Positions 36,054 to 45,905 are shown, counted from the stretch's first letter. The stretch is DNA of 64,000 nucleotides from Sphingomonas sp. Leaf339 (GCF_001426195.1 NZ_LMRS01000023.1:124001-188000), one strand, 5' to 3'. Notes: a model not told the origin generated them from the sequence alone. Numbers and translations: made by a program.

Positions 36054-37916
36054 TTAGAGGCCGACGGCAACCGCCAGCCAGTATGTAATGCCGGCCATGA
36101 TGTAGGCGGCAGCGAACAAATAGCCAACCATGAAGGCCGGCCACTTCCAGCCATTCGTCTCGCGGCGGGTCACCGCGATGGTGGAAATGCACTGCGGCGC
36201 GAACACGAACCACATCAGGAACGCCAGCGCGGTCGGAAGGCTCCACCGCGCGCGGAGATTGTCGGTGATCGCCTTCTGACCGCCCTCCGCCTCGGGATCG
36301 TCGATCGCATAGACGGTGCCGATCGCCGCCACCGCCACTTCGCGCGCGGCCATCGCCGGGATTAGTGCGAGCGCGATGTCGCGGTTGAAGCCGATCGGGC
36401 GGACGACGACTTCCAGCCCATTGGCAATGCGGCCGGCGATCGAATAATTCACCTGGCTAATGCCGCTGCCCTCGGGCGGTTTGGGATAGGACAGCAGCGC
36501 CCACAGGATGACGGTAGTGAGCGCGATGGTGGTGCCGGCGCGCTTCAGGAAGATTTCCACGCGGCTCCAGAGGCCGAGCGCGACATCGCGCCATTGCGGC
36601 AACTGGTATTTCGGCATTTCCATCATGAAGCCCGACGACGCACCCTTGGTCACGGTCCGCCGCAGCACCAGTGCGGCGACGAACGCGCCGAGGATGCCGA
36701 GGACATACAGGCCGAGCAGCACCAGCCCCTGCAACCCGATCCAGCCGCCCACCGTCCGGTTGGGTATGAAGGCGCCGATGATGATCGTATAGACCGGCAA
36801 CCGCGCCGAACAGGTCATCAGCGGCGCGATCAGGATGGTGGTCAGCCGGTCCTTTTCGTCGTCAATCGTCCGCGTCGCCATGATGCCCGGCACCGCACAG
36901 GCGAAACTGGACAGCAGCGGGATGAACGCGCGGCCCGACAGGCCAACCCGTGCCATCAGCCGGTCCATCAGGAACGCGGCGCGGACCATGTAGCCCGTGG
37001 CCTCCAGCACCAGGATGAAGAGGAACAGGATCAGGATCTGCGGCAGGAAGACGACGACCGCGCCGACACCAGCGATCAGGCCGTCGGTGATGAGCGAGCG
37101 GACGAATCCGTCGGGCAGCAGGTCGCGGACGGCGGATTCCAGCAGGACGAAGCCCTGTTCGATCCAGCCGATCGGTGCCTCCGACCAGGCAAAGACCGCC
37201 TGGAACATGACGAACAGCAGCGCGAGCAACAGGATCGGCCCGGCCACCGGATGCAGCGCGACCGCGTCGATCCAGTGATTCCAGCGGCGACCCGGTGTTT
37301 CCGAAATGACGGCGGCGTGGGCGATGGTGCGCGCGCGGCGTTGCAGGACCACGATATCCTCGACCACGCCGCCCGACGCCGGCAATTGCCGCACCGATCC
37401 GGCGCCGACGATCTGGGTCAGCGCGGCGCGCAGGTCGTCGAGGCCCCGCTTGCGTACCGCGACGGTCGGGATGACCGGCACGCCCAGTTCACGCGCGAGG
37501 ATGGCGGGATCGAGCGTCAGGCCGTCGCGCTCGGCCAGATCGACCATGTTGAGCGCGACCACCACCGGCAGGCCGAGCGCCAGCAATTGCAATGTGAAGC
37601 GCAGGTGATTGTCGAGATTGGCGGCATCGACCACGACGACGAGGGCATCGGGCAACCGTTCGAACCCGCCACGCCCGGTCACGACATCGCGGGTCACGCG
37701 CTCGTCGGCGGAGGCGGGGTCGAGGCTGTAGGTGCCGGGCAGGTCGACCAGTTCGACCGGGCGACCGTCATCCAGCGACAGCCGGCCCGAATGCCGCTCC
37801 ACCGTGACGCCGGGATAATTGCCGACTTTCTGGCGGGCGCCGGTCAACGCGTTGAACAGCGCGCTCTTGCCGGCATTGGGATTGCCGACGAGCGCCACCA
37901 GAGGTGCGGCGTTCAT
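36054..37916 (-). CDS. feoB: Ferrous iron transporter FeoB
   Basis: 620 residues. N-terminal G-protein domain 1-170: G1 [15 protein letters not shown]2/switch NYPGVTVE, G3 DLPGTYSL, G4 NMVD. The C-terminal membrane domain has the two Gate regions and about 8-10 spans. Brings Fe(II) across the inner membrane. It follows feoA by 1 bp, and feoA's end GGATAGG acts as its ribosome-binding site. No FeoC gene is seen. Confidence 0.95.
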   Translation of the reverse strand: MNAAPLVALVGNPNAGKSALFNALTGARQKVGNYPGVTVERHSGRLSLDDGRPVELVDLPGTYSLDPASADERVTRDVVTGRGGFERLPDALVVVVDAANLDNHLRFTLQLLALGLPVVVALNMVDLAERDGLTLDPAILARELGVPVIPTVAVRKRGLDDLRAALTQIVGAGSVRQLPASGGVVEDIVVLQRRARTIAHAAVISETPGRRWNHWIDAVALHPVAGPILLLALLFVMFQAVFAWSEAPIGWIEQGFVLLESAVRDLLPDGFVRSLITDGLIAGVGAVVVFLPQILILFLFILVLEATGYMVRAAFLMDRLMARVGLSGRAFIPLLSSFACAVPGIMATRTIDDEKDRLTTILIAPLMTCSARLPVYTIIIGAFIPNRTVGGWIGLQGLVLLGLYVLGILGAFVAALVLRRTVTKGASSGFMMEMPKYQLPQWRDVALGLWSRVEIFLKRAGTTIALTTVILWALLSYPKPPEGSGISQVNYSIAGRIANGLEVVVRPIGFNRDIALALIPAMAAREVAVAAIGTVYAIDDPEAEGGQKAITDNLRARWSLPTALAFLMWFVFAPQCISTIAVTRRETNGWKWPAFMVGYLFAAAYIMAGITYWLAVAVGL

Positions 37917-37917
37917 C

Positions 37918-38169
37918 CTATCCGTGGGAAACGCTGATCGCGGCGGCGACGGTCCGGCGGAGCGCCACCGTCATCCGGCCGATCCGGCAAGCGATCGGGC
38001 CACTGCCGAAACGCGACCGGTGCAACACCTCGATCCCGACGCCCTCGTCGAAGCCGAGTTCGCGCAGGCGGCGCGCTTCCGGCACCGCCAGCCGCTCCCA
38101 GTCGATCGCCGCGACGGTGGCGCGGGTCTGACGGGGAAAAGTCGCAAGGCTGTCGAAGGTCGTCGCCAT
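37918..38169 (-). CDS. feoA: Ferrous iron transport protein FeoA
   Basis: 83 residues. Small SH3-like partner of FeoB. RRLRELGFDEGVGIEVLHRSRFGSGPIACRIGRMTVALRR is the typical FeoA block. I prefer ATG at 38169 to the in-frame GTG at 38178. A Fur-like operator lies about 25-36 bp upstream. Confidence 0.92.
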   Translation of the reverse strand: MATTFDSLATFPRQTRATVAAIDWERLAVPEARRLRELGFDEGVGIEVLHRSRFGSGPIACRIGRMTVALRRTVAAAISVSHG

Positions 38170-38192
38170 GCGGGTCACATAGCGACACTGCG

Positions 38193-38205
38193 ATTGATTA
38201 TCAAT
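38193..38205 (-). promoter_or_regulatory. Fur-like operator upstream of feoAB
   Basis: ATTGATTATCAAT, a 13-bp perfect inverted repeat centred on one base. The inner TGATTATCA matches the centre of the classical Fur box. Placed 24-36 bp before the feoA ATG, it would repress feoAB when iron is plentiful. An Irr-type site is the main alternative. Confidence 0.6.
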
Positions 38206-38247
38206 TACCAGCGGGTGCCGTGACGCAGATCATTTCACGACGACGGG

Positions 38248-38922
38248 TCACACCGCCGGATAGCGCAGCCGGCCGATGAAGCGCGACAGGCTGGGTCGAT
38301 GTTCGGTCCGCTTCAGGAAACCGGCCTTCGCCTTTTCGAAGCGCATGATGCCGTCGATGCGGCGCGACAGGAAGGCGCGGGTATCGGCCAGCCCCTCGCT
38401 CTCGTCATCCAGCGCGACGGTCATCGTCGATCCATAGACGCCGAACAGGATGCCACGCTTGGTGTAGTGATTGTAATCGACCGCCGTGTCGCCCGCGCGC
38501 CGCCAGATCAGGTCGACCGTGCGCCAGCCGAGCTTCGCACCGCGCACCAGATTCTGTGGCAGCGCGAGGATCGCCAGCGCGCGGCGCAACGCCTCGCGTT
38601 CGGGTGCGACCGCGTCCAGCCGTGCCTCGACCAGTGCGGTGATCCGCTCGCGGACCTTCATCGTCGCCATCCGATCGGGCGGGCAAGCAGCCAGCATCAC
38701 CGTGTCGATATGCTGAAACCACGCGTCGATCATCGCGATCGCGCCGCCCTCGAACGCCAGCCGGGCGATATCGGGATCGATGCCGGCCGACTCGGCCGCC
38801 ATGTCCCGCGCGGCGTCACCCCAGCCATCGAACGCGGCATTGGCGGCGATATCGGGGGCGAGCAGCGCGCGGGCCTCATCAAGCGTCAGGTCGGCGGGGT
38901 CGAAGGCAGGCATGGGGGACAT
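38248..38922 (-). CDS. COQ9-family ubiquinone biosynthesis protein
   Basis: 224 residues from ATG at 38922 (GAGGAG upstream). COQ9 proteins bind lipids and support ubiquinone hydroxylation. AAFDGWGDAARDMAAESAGID near the N-terminus (TetR-like helices), RALAILALPQNLVRGAKLGWRTVDLIWRRAGDTAVDYNHYTKRGILFGVYGSTM is the diagnostic block (Trp/hydrophobic lipid-binding region). Not in a ubi operon here. Confidence 0.9.
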   Translation of the reverse strand: MSPMPAFDPADLTLDEARALLAPDIAANAAFDGWGDAARDMAAESAGIDPDIARLAFEGGAIAMIDAWFQHIDTVMLAACPPDRMATMKVRERITALVEARLDAVAPEREALRRALAILALPQNLVRGAKLGWRTVDLIWRRAGDTAVDYNHYTKRGILFGVYGSTMTVALDDESEGLADTRAFLSRRIDGIMRFEKAKAGFLKRTEHRPSLSRFIGRLRYPAV

Positions 38923-38936
38923 CGGCGGAACGCTCC

Positions 38937-39887
38937 TCAATCCGTCAGATGCGGTGTCGCGGGCGCGGGCGCAACCCGTGGGGTGCGGCGAACGAGCACC
39001 AGTGCCACCGCGACCATCGCCGCGCCGACCAGATCGGGCAGGCCCAGCCGCTCGCCATACACGATCCACCCGACCGCGCCGGCCACCACCGGTTGCACCA
39101 GCAGGGTGATGCCGACGACCAGCGGCGACAGCTTGCCCAGCGCATAGATCATGCAGCCCTGACCCAACACCTGACTGACCAGCGCGACGCCGATCAGCGG
39201 CCCCCAATGCGTCGGCCACAGCGATTCGCCGAGGACCATCGCGAAGACATAAAGCGGCACGATGCTGGCAAAGGACGACAGCGCCAGCGACGACAGCGGC
39301 GCCATCGTGTCGCGGACGCGCGCCATCACGATGAAATAGCCGGTGTACATGATGCCCGCGCCCAGACACATCAGGTCACCGGCCAGATTGCGCGGATCGA
39401 GCTGATAGGACCGGCCCATCAGGAGCGCCGCGCCGACCGCCGCCAGCATCAGCGCGGTCCCTTGCGTCCGGGTCGGCCAGGCGCGTGCGACCAGGAAGCC
39501 ATAGATCGGGAAGAACAACGTCGCGCAATTGCCGAACAGCGTGGCGTTGGCGAGCGTGGTGCGCAGGATGCCCAGATGCCAGGTGCCGAGATCGGCGGCG
39601 AAGGCGACCCCGGCGACGACGAGTAGCGCCCACAGACTGGCCGGCAACCGCTGCGGCCGGGCGCCGCCCGCCAGCGCCAGCGCCGCCAGCACCGGCGTCG
39701 CCAGCGTGATCCGCCAGAAGGCGGAGGCGACCGGGCCGGTATCGGCGGCGCGGACGAACCACGGGCCAAAGGCCAGCGCGACATTGGCGACGATCAGGGC
39801 GGCGAAGGCGACACCCGGACGGGCACTGCCAGGGGAGGCAGCAGTTTTTCTTGGGGAAGTTTTTCTTGGGGAGGGGGCCGGATGCAT
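38937..39887 (-). CDS. EamA/DMT-family membrane transporter
   Basis: 316 residues, ten predicted membrane helices in two EamA repeats (about 25-160 and 170-305). The second repeat ends GWIVYGERLGLPDLVGAAMVAVALVLV. Substrate unknown; family members export metabolites. ATG at 39887, preceded by AGGGCGGC. The N-terminal tail has a tandem 15-base repeat (SPRKT twice). It lies 14 bp ahead of COQ9, so it is probably in the same operon. Confidence 0.88.
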   Translation of the reverse strand: MHPAPSPRKTSPRKTAASPGSARPGVAFAALIVANVALAFGPWFVRAADTGPVASAFWRITLATPVLAALALAGGARPQRLPASLWALLVVAGVAFAADLGTWHLGILRTTLANATLFGNCATLFFPIYGFLVARAWPTRTQGTALMLAAVGAALLMGRSYQLDPRNLAGDLMCLGAGIMYTGYFIVMARVRDTMAPLSSLALSSFASIVPLYVFAMVLGESLWPTHWGPLIGVALVSQVLGQGCMIYALGKLSPLVVGITLLVQPVVAGAVGWIVYGERLGLPDLVGAAMVAVALVLVRRTPRVAPAPATPHLTD

Positions 39888-39956
39888 GCCGCCCTGTAGC
39901 GCCCTATCTTTCTTCCCGACAGTTACACCGACTTCGCGTTTCTTGAAGGACCATCC

Positions 39957-41045
39957 ATGCCCAATCTTTTCGACCCCCTGACGATCGGCGCGATCGAGGC
40001 GCCCAACCGCATCCTGATGGCGCCGCTGACGCGCGGCCGCGCCGACAAGGATGCGGTGCCGACCGCGATCATGGCGGAATATTATGCGCAGCGGGCCAGC
40101 GCCGGCGTAATCATCTCGGAAGCGACCGGGATCAGCCGCGAAGGGCTGGGCTGGCCGTTCGCGCCGGGCCTGTGGTCGGATGCGCAGGTCGAGGCGTGGA
40201 AGCCGGTGACGAAGGCCGTGCACGACGCCGGCGGCCGGATCGTCGCGCAATTGTGGCATATGGGACGGCAGGTGCATTCGTCGGTGACCGGCGGCCAGCC
40301 CGTCTCGTCATCGGCCACCGCGACCAAGGGTCAGGCGCACACGTACGAGGGCAAGAAGGATTTCGAGACGGCGCGTCCGCTGGAACTGAACGAAATCCCG
40401 CGGCTGCTCGACGATTATGAACTGGCGACGCGCAATGCGCTGGCCGCCGGGTTCGACGGGGTCCAGATCCATGCCGCCAACGGCTATCTGATCGACGAAT
40501 TCCTGCGTGACGGCGCCAACCATCGCGACGACCGTTATGGCGGCAGCCCGGATAACCGCATTCGCCTGCTCCGCGAGGTCACCGAGCGGGTGATCTCGGT
40601 CGCCGGTGCCGACCGCGTCGCGGTGCGCCTGTCGCCCAACGGCGATTCGCAGGGCGTCGACGACAGCAACCCGGCGGCGGTGTTCGTGCCGGCGGCCAAG
40701 GCGCTGTCCGACCTGAAGATCGCGTTCCTCGAACTGCGTGAACCGGGTCCGGACGGCACGTTCGGCAAGACCGACGTGCCGAAGCTCAGCCCCGAAATCC
40801 GCAAGGTGTTCGACGGCGTGCTGGTGCTGAATTCGGATTATACCACCGCCGACGAAGCACAGGCGGCGCTGGACAAAGGCGTGGCGGATGCGATCAGCTT
40901 CGGTCGGACGTTCCTCGCCAATCCTGATCTGCCCGAGCGGCTGCGGACCGGTGCGCCGTTCAACAAGGACGATGCGAAGACTTGGTACAGCCAGGGGCCG
41001 GAGGGGTATATCGACTATCCGGCGCTGGAAACGGTTAACGCCTGA
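39957..41045 (+). CDS. Old yellow enzyme-type alkene reductase
   Basis: 362 residues. FMN-dependent, NAD(P)H-driven reduction of activated C=C bonds; NemA/OYE family. Flavin-binding start LFDPLTIGAIEAPNRILMAPLTRGR, active-site region GVQIHAANGYLIDEFLRDGANHRDDRYGGS, and RVAVRLSPNG. GAAGGA lies five bases before the ATG. Divergent from the EamA gene. Confidence 0.93.
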   Translation: MPNLFDPLTIGAIEAPNRILMAPLTRGRADKDAVPTAIMAEYYAQRASAGVIISEATGISREGLGWPFAPGLWSDAQVEAWKPVTKAVHDAGGRIVAQLWHMGRQVHSSVTGGQPVSSSATATKGQAHTYEGKKDFETARPLELNEIPRLLDDYELATRNALAAGFDGVQIHAANGYLIDEFLRDGANHRDDRYGGSPDNRIRLLREVTERVISVAGADRVAVRLSPNGDSQGVDDSNPAAVFVPAAKALSDLKIAFLELREPGPDGTFGKTDVPKLSPEIRKVFDGVLVLNSDYTTADEAQAALDKGVADAISFGRTFLANPDLPERLRTGAPFNKDDAKTWYSQGPEGYIDYPALETVNA

Positions 41046-41053
41046 TTGAACCT

Positions 41054-41157
41054 GTTCCCCGGCGGAGGCCGGGGTCCAGTTGGGAAACGATGATGATCGA
41101 GCGTTGTCGCCCATCATCAGGGAGATGCCAACTGGACCCCGGCCTCCGCCGGGGAAC
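41054..41157. repeat. REP-doublet palindrome between convergent genes
   Basis: Two 30-base arms (41054-41083 and 41128-41157) are exact reverse complements of each other, and each arm is itself a hairpin (CCCCGGC...GCCGGGG). The 44-base centre has a smaller GATGATG/CATCATC repeat. It lies between the OYE gene and the GNAT gene, so it probably also works as a terminator. Related to the element at 48484-48590. Confidence 0.85.
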
Positions 41158-41159
41158 GA

Positions 41160-41708
41160 CTATGCAGATGCGGTTGCCCGCCGCGCCCGCCATTCCGCCG
41201 CGCTCTGCCCCCAGGCATCGACGCGGAACTCGTGCAACGGCGGCGGCAGCGTCACTGGACCGCGGTTGACGCTGCCCAGACGCGTCGCCAGCGCGATCGA
41301 GCCGGTATTGTCTGGATCGATGGTGTGGATCACATCGTCCCAGCCGAGCATGTCGACCGCATAATCCATCGCCGCCACCGCCGCCTCATGCGCGTAACCC
41401 TGGCCGGCGAAGGCGCGGGCGATGCCCCAGCCGACTTCGGTGCCGGGCCAGCCATCCGGCTGGTGCGGGCCGATGCGGCCGATCCATTCGCCGCTGTCGC
41501 GCAGGATCACCGAGAACATCGAGAAACCGCGGATCGTCCACGCTCCCGCCATGCCGCACAGGCTGCGCCACGCGACACCGCGTGGCTGCACCCCGCCCAG
41601 GAAGCGCATCGTCTCTTCCTCGGCATGGAACGCCGCCCATGGCTCCCAATCCTCCGCCGCCAGCGGCCGCAGGATCAGCCGGGGGGTGAAGAGGATCGGG
41701 CCGGTCAT
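41160..41708 (-). CDS. GNAT N-acetyltransferase (RimJ-like)
   Basis: 182 residues. Start LFTPRLILRPLAAEDWEPWAAFH and the acetyl-CoA-binding VGWGIARAFAGQGYAHEAAVAAMDYAVDMLG are typical of the RimJ/RimL branch, which acetylates protein N-termini or small molecules. The substrate is unknown. Tail-gated to the rib operon: it begins 1 bp before ribH ends. Confidence 0.88.
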   Translation of the reverse strand: MTGPILFTPRLILRPLAAEDWEPWAAFHAEEETMRFLGGVQPRGVAWRSLCGMAGAWTIRGFSMFSVILRDSGEWIGRIGPHQPDGWPGTEVGWGIARAFAGQGYAHEAAVAAMDYAVDMLGWDDVIHTIDPDNTGSIALATRLGSVNRGPVTLPPPLHEFRVDAWGQSAAEWRARRATASA

Positions 41709-41709
41709 C

Positions 41710-42123
41710 TCAGCCGAACCGGGTCTGCAGGTCGAGCATCGCGATCGCCGCCTTCGCCGCCTCGCCGCCCTTGTCCTTTTCGTCCGGGTGTGCGCGGGTG
41801 AGGGCCTGCGCCTCGTTCTCGGTGGTCAGGATGCCGTTGCCGATCGCGAGGCCGTCCATGGTCAGGGCCATGATCCCGCGTGCGCTTTCGCCCGCGACGA
41901 TTTCAAAATGATAGGTTTCGCCCCGGATCACGACGCCGAGCGCCACGAACGCGTCGAACGATTCCGCCGCCAGCGCGATTGCGCCGGGAACCTCCAGCGC
42001 GCCGGGGACGGTGATCGTCTCATGACTATGCCCGGCGGCCTCGATCGCCGCGCGCGCGCCCGCCAGCAGCAGGTCGTTCAGATGGTCGTAGAAGCGTGCT
42101 TCCACGATCAGGATATTCGCCAC
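41710..42123 (-). CDS. ribH: 6,7-dimethyl-8-ribityllumazine synthase
   Basis: 137 residues. Condenses DHBP with the ribityl-pyrimidine; icosahedral or pentameric. Substrate-binding block [42 protein letters not shown] (catalytic His region) and [12 protein letters not shown] are present. It follows ribB by 4 bp. Confidence 0.95.
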   Translation of the reverse strand: MANILIVEARFYDHLNDLLLAGARAAIEAAGHSHETITVPGALEVPGAIALAAESFDAFVALGVVIRGETYHFEIVAGESARGIMALTMDGLAIGNGILTTENEAQALTRAHPDEKDKGGEAAKAAIAMLDLQTRFG

Positions 42124-42127
42124 GATG

Positions 42128-43261
42128 TTATTCCTCGATGCGCCGCTCGCCGACGATCGACAGGCCGTACCCGTCTAGGCCCACGAGCGTGTGATGGGTG
42201 TTGGTGAGCAGGATCATGTCGTGCACGCCCAGTTCGGCCAGGATCATCGCGCCGACGCCGTAATCGCGCAATTCCTCCATCGGCACCTCTACCTGTTCGC
42301 CGGCCTGACGGCGGACGGCGGTGGTGAAGGCGTCGGCGCGTTGGCGGTTGATGAGGACGATGACGCCGGAACCATGGCGGGCGATCGCCTCCATCGCCCG
42401 CGCCAGCAGGGCACCGCGATCGTTATCCTCGCCGAACAGATCGCCGAACGGCGACAGCGCGTGCATCCGCACCAGCACCGGCTGCGACGGATCGATCCGG
42501 CCCTTGACCAGCGCGACCTGTTCGGTGCCCGTGGCGGTGTTGCGATAGGCGACCGTCTTCCACTCGCCGCCCCAGCGGCTGACGAAATTCGCCTCCGACA
42601 TCTTTTCGACCAGATGGTCGTAGCGGCGGCGATAGGCGATCAGGTCGCGGATCGTGCCGATCTTCAGATTATGGAATTGCGCGAAGGTGACGAGGTCGTC
42701 CATCCGCGCCATCGTGCCGTCCTCGTTCATGATCTCGCAGATCACGCCCGAGGGGTTGAGGCCGGCGAGGCGCGACACGTCCACCGCCGCCTCGGTATGG
42801 CCGGCGCGTACCAGCACGCCGCCGTCGCGCGCGACCAATGGAAAGACATGGCCCGGCGTCACGATCTCGGCCGCGCCCTTGCCCGCGTCGATCGCGGTGG
42901 CGATCGTGCAGGCGCGGTCGGCGGCGGAAATGCCGGTCGTCACGCCCTCGCGCGCCTCGATCGACACGGTGAAGGCGGTTTCGTGGCGGGTGCCGTTGTT
43001 GCGGCTCATCAGCTCTAGCCCGAGTTCCTCGGTCCGCGCCCGCGTCATCGCCAGGCAGATCAGGCCGCGACCGTGGCGGGCCATGAAATTGATCTTCTCT
43101 GGCGTCGCCATCTGCGCGGGGATGACCAGATCGCCCTCGTTCTCGCGATCCTCGTCATCGACCAGGATGAACATGCGGCCGTTGCGCGCCTCGTCGATGA
43201 TCTCCTCGGGCGACGACAGGAAACCGTGCGGCAGGCGGGCCAGGACGGGGTTAACGGCCAC
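42128..43261 (-). CDS. ribB: 3,4-dihydroxy-2-butanone-4-phosphate synthase with degenerate GTP cyclohydrolase II domain
   Basis: 377 residues from GTG at 43261. RibB domain 1-205: [35 protein letters not shown] and [15 protein letters not shown]. The C-terminal part (206-377) looks like RibA but lacks the zinc-binding cysteines (the [12 protein letters not shown] stretch replaces the CxxCxC region), so it is probably not active as a cyclohydrolase. Overlaps ribE by 11 bp. Confidence 0.92.
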   Translation of the reverse strand: MAVNPVLARLPHGFLSSPEEIIDEARNGRMFILVDDEDRENEGDLVIPAQMATPEKINFMARHGRGLICLAMTRARTEELGLELMSRNNGTRHETAFTVSIEAREGVTTGISAADRACTIATAIDAGKGAAEIVTPGHVFPLVARDGGVLVRAGHTEAAVDVSRLAGLNPSGVICEIMNEDGTMARMDDLVTFAQFHNLKIGTIRDLIAYRRRYDHLVEKMSEANFVSRWGGEWKTVAYRNTATGTEQVALVKGRIDPSQPVLVRMHALSPFGDLFGEDNDRGALLARAMEAIARHGSGVIVLINRQRADAFTTAVRRQAGEQVEVPMEELRDYGVGAMILAELGVHDMILLTNTHHTLVGLDGYGLSIVGERRIEE

Positions 43262-43856
43262 GATAATGCTCCATGCGTTGCAGGTAACGGGCCAGCACGT
43301 CGATCTCGATATTGACCGACTGGCCCTGCCGGATCGCACCGATCGTGGTGGCAACCTGCGTGTGTGGGATGACGTTGACCGCAAAATGGGTGGTGTCGTC
43401 GCGATCGTCCACCTCGTTGACGGTCAGCGATACGCCATCGATGGTGATCGACCCCTTGGTGGCGAGAAACGGCGCCAGCGCGGGGGGGACGGCGAACACA
43501 ATCCGGATGGAATCGCCGACGGCATCGACGCTCAGCACCGTCGCCACGCCATCGACATGGCCGGCGACGATATGACCGCCCAGCTCGTCGCCCAGCTTCA
43601 TCGCCCGTTCCAGATTGAGCGGGCGGCCGGCGATCCATTGGTCGGTGGCGGTGCGGCTGATCGTCTCACCCGACACATCGACCGCGAACCAGCCGGGGCC
43701 TTTATCGACCACGGTCAGGCAGACGCCCGAACACGCGATCGAGGCGCCGAGATCGACGGTGGCGGTATCATAGGCGGTGTCGATCACCACGCGGGTGTCG
43801 CCGCGCGACTCCACGCGCGCGATCGTGCCTATATCGGTGACGATGCCGGTAAACAT
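43251..43856 (-). CDS. ribE: Riboflavin synthase alpha chain
   Basis: 201 residues. Dismutates two lumazines to riboflavin. Two lumazine-binding repeats: [13 protein letters not shown]...[10 protein letters not shown] (1-95) and [20 protein letters not shown]...[10 protein letters not shown] (96-190). ATG at 43856 overlaps the ribD end. Standard position in ribD-ribE-ribB-ribH. Confidence 0.95.
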   Translation of the reverse strand: MFTGIVTDIGTIARVESRGDTRVVIDTAYDTATVDLGASIACSGVCLTVVDKGPGWFAVDVSGETISRTATDQWIAGRPLNLERAMKLGDELGGHIVAGHVDGVATVLSVDAVGDSIRIVFAVPPALAPFLATKGSITIDGVSLTVNEVDDRDDTTHFAVNVIPHTQVATTIGAIRQGQSVNIEIDVLARYLQRMEHYRGR

Positions 43857-44803
43857 GGTGTGCGCTCGTAGACCTCCACCCGGTCCCTGCCAAGCGCGCG
43901 CGCATCGACCAGTCGCCAGCGGCCATGCGTGTCGGCCAGCGCTGTCAGACCGAAGTCCGCCAGCGCGGGCTTGCCCGCCCCGATCAGGATCGGCGCGCGG
44001 TAGAGCAGCAGGCGATCGACCAGCTCGGCGGCGAGGAACGCGGCGGCGGTCCGCGCCCCACCCTCGACGAACAGGTGGTCGATGGCGGGCAGGGTGGCGA
44101 TGGCGGATGGGGTGGCGATGACATGCCAGTCGTCGTCGCCCATCGTCGTCGCACTCAGCATCACCCGCATCGGGCTGCGCGCTTCCAGCCCCGGCAGGCG
44201 CACATCCAGCGCCGGCGCATCCGCCGCCACCGTGCCGCGTCCGACAAGGATCGCGTCATGCCGGCTGCGTTCCAGATGCACATGCGCGCGGGCTTCGGGG
44301 CCGGTGATCCAACGACTCTCGCCCGAGACCATCGCGATCGCGCCGTCGAGCGAGGTCGCCAGTTTCAGCGTCACGTGCGGCCGGCCGAGCGTCAGCCGCG
44401 TCAGGAACCCGGCCATCGACCGCCGCGCCGCCACCGCCTCGACACCCGTCGTCACCGCGATCCCCGCATCGCGCAGACGGGCGAAGCCGGTGCCGGCGGT
44501 GCGGGGATCGGGGTCCTCGATCGCCCCGACCACGCGGGCGACACCGGCCGCGACCAGCAGGTCGCTACAGGCGGGACCGCGGGTCGATCGATGCGCACAC
44601 GGTTCCAGTGTGACGTAACAGGTCGCGCCGCGCGACTCCGCGCCGGCCTCGGCCAGTGCCATCGCTTCGGCATGGGGACGGCCGCCTGCTTGCGTCCAGC
44701 CACGGCCGACGACGCGGCCACGCTTCACGACCACGCACCCGACATTGGGGTTGGGCGCGGTCCGCCCGCGTCCGCGCGACGCCAGCGCCAGCGCCGCGCT
44801 CAT
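43829..44803 (-). CDS. ribD: Bifunctional riboflavin deaminase-reductase
   Basis: 324 residues from ATG at 44803; TTG at 44836 or CTG at 44827 would restore about 8-11 residues that family members usually have. N-terminal deaminase domain: [19 protein letters not shown] and [19 protein letters not shown] (zinc site). C-terminal reductase domain from about 145 ([26 protein letters not shown]). Start choice is uncertain, the function is not. Confidence 0.92.
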   Translation of the reverse strand: MSAALALASRGRGRTAPNPNVGCVVVKRGRVVGRGWTQAGGRPHAEAMALAEAGAESRGATCYVTLEPCAHRSTRGPACSDLLVAAGVARVVGAIEDPDPRTAGTGFARLRDAGIAVTTGVEAVAARRSMAGFLTRLTLGRPHVTLKLATSLDGAIAMVSGESRWITGPEARAHVHLERSRHDAILVGRGTVAADAPALDVRLPGLEARSPMRVMLSATTMGDDDWHVIATPSAIATLPAIDHLFVEGGARTAAAFLAAELVDRLLLYRAPILIGAGKPALADFGLTALADTHGRWRLVDARALGRDRVEVYERTPCLPASSPI

Positions 44804-44823
44804 CCAGCGCGCGTCGTCGGGCG

Positions 44824-45171
44824 TCAGAGGCCCCAACGTGTCAGCTGGTCGTCGACCTTCTTGAATTGAGCCTGCCGCTGCTTCTCGGCCGCCTCGATCT
44901 CGGCGATGCGTTTCGCCTTGATCGGTGCATCGATCGCCTGTTGCGCCCTGATCTGCGCATCGGTGCGGTCGGCGGGCCATTGCTCGACATAGACGATGTT
45001 GCGCTTGTATTCCGGCTCGGCATAGCTGTCGTGCACGAAGGCATAGATCAGAAAGCCGGTGATCATCATGGCGAGCGCCAGGAACCCGAACTCATAACGC
45101 TCTCGGGTGGCGAGGAACAGGCGCAGATCCTTGTAGGCGCGCCACGGCGACATGCGGCTGAAGAAGTTCAT
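44824..45171 (-). CDS. Small membrane protein of unknown function ahead of ribD
   Basis: 115 residues from ATG at 45171. A single membrane span about 27-46 (FGFLALAMMITGFLIYAFV) follows a basic N-terminus (SPWRAYKDLRLFLATRERYE). The C-terminal half is a charged, coiled-coil-like helix rich in Ala, Glu and Lys (KAKRIAEIEAAEKQRQAQFKKVDD). Its end overlaps the ribD region. I do not recognise a characterised family; a sphingomonad-type protein is my guess. Confidence 0.8.
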   Translation of the reverse strand: MNFFSRMSPWRAYKDLRLFLATRERYEFGFLALAMMITGFLIYAFVHDSYAEPEYKRNIVYVEQWPADRTDAQIRAQQAIDAPIKAKRIAEIEAAEKQRQAQFKKVDDQLTRWGL

Positions 45172-45187
45172 GTATCTGAAAATAGGG

Positions 45188-45216
45188 CAGCGGGGCCGGT
45201 CGCGCCAGCCCCGCTG
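45188..45216 (-). terminator. Rho-independent terminator after the TonB gene
   Basis: 9-bp perfect stem CAGCGGGGC/GCCCCGCTG with an 11-base loop, followed on the minus strand by CCCTATTTTC. It separates the tonB-type gene from the rib operon. Confidence 0.75.
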
Positions 45217-45236
45217 TTTGCCATGCCTTGGCGCAA

Positions 45237-45905
45237 TCAGTCGGTCATCACGAAGGTGACGCTCATCGTCTGCCACGCTTCTTGCGGCACGCCGTCGCGG
45301 GTGCCGGGGGTGAAGCGCCAGCGGCGCAGCGCCTGTTCCTCGGTCGCGCGGAAGAACGCGTCGCTGGCGGCGGCGACACGTTCGACGCGCTTTACCCGGC
45401 CATCGGTGCCGATCAGCACGCGCACCGTCACCTTGCCCTCGGTGCCCATGCGCCGCTCGGCGGCGGGATAGGCGGGTTGCAGGTCGCGGGCGTAACGCGG
45501 GTCGAGCGCCGGGCCGAGGATCACGGGAAGCGGCACGGGCGGCAGGATCGCGGTGCCGCTGCCGGTGGCGGGGCCGGCTTCCGATCCAGCCGGGATCGGC
45601 GGTAGCGGATCGACGGGGATGGCGAACGTGTCGCTGGTCGGCGGGGTCTTGATGACGGGTACGGGATTGTCCAGCCGGGGCGGGGTCGGCTGCGCATCGG
45701 TGCGCGCGAGCGCTTCGGGCGGTGGCGGCGTCACCGGCGGCGGCAGCGGGATGTTTTCGGTGAGGAGCGGCGGTTTGGCGGGCTGCATGGTCACGTGCGG
45801 CGCGGCGATCATCAGCGCGGCGATGACGGCGGCATTGATGCCGATCGCGGCGGCGAGGCCAGCGGGATGGAACCGGCTCTCGCCGGTGAAGCGGTTCGCG
45901 TACAT
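45237..45905 (-). CDS. TonB-family energy transducer
   Basis: 222 residues. N-terminal membrane anchor about 15-35 (AAAIGINAAVIAALMIA), a Pro-rich periplasmic linker about 45-135 (PLPPPVTPPPPE), and the TonB C-terminal domain about 140-222 (YPAAERRMGTEGKVTVRVLIGTDGRVKRV, ALRRWRFTPG). Couples proton-motive force to outer-membrane receptors. AGGAG precedes the ATG. No exbB/exbD next to it. Confidence 0.92.
   Translation of the reverse strand: MYANRFTGESRFHPAGLAAAIGINAAVIAALMIAAPHVTMQPAKPPLLTENIPLPPPVTPPPPEALARTDAQPTPPRLDNPVPVIKTPPTSDTFAIPVDPLPPIPAGSEAGPATGSGTAILPPVPLPVILGPALDPRYARDLQPAYPAAERRMGTEGKVTVRVLIGTDGRVKRVERVAAASDAFFRATEEQALRRWRFTPGTRDGVPQEAWQTMSVTFVMTD

Noticed and set aside
45172..45236. 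Possible FMN riboswitch ahead of the riboflavin operon
   Set aside because: The gap holds only a terminator of the TonB gene; no RFN element conserved blocks are seen.
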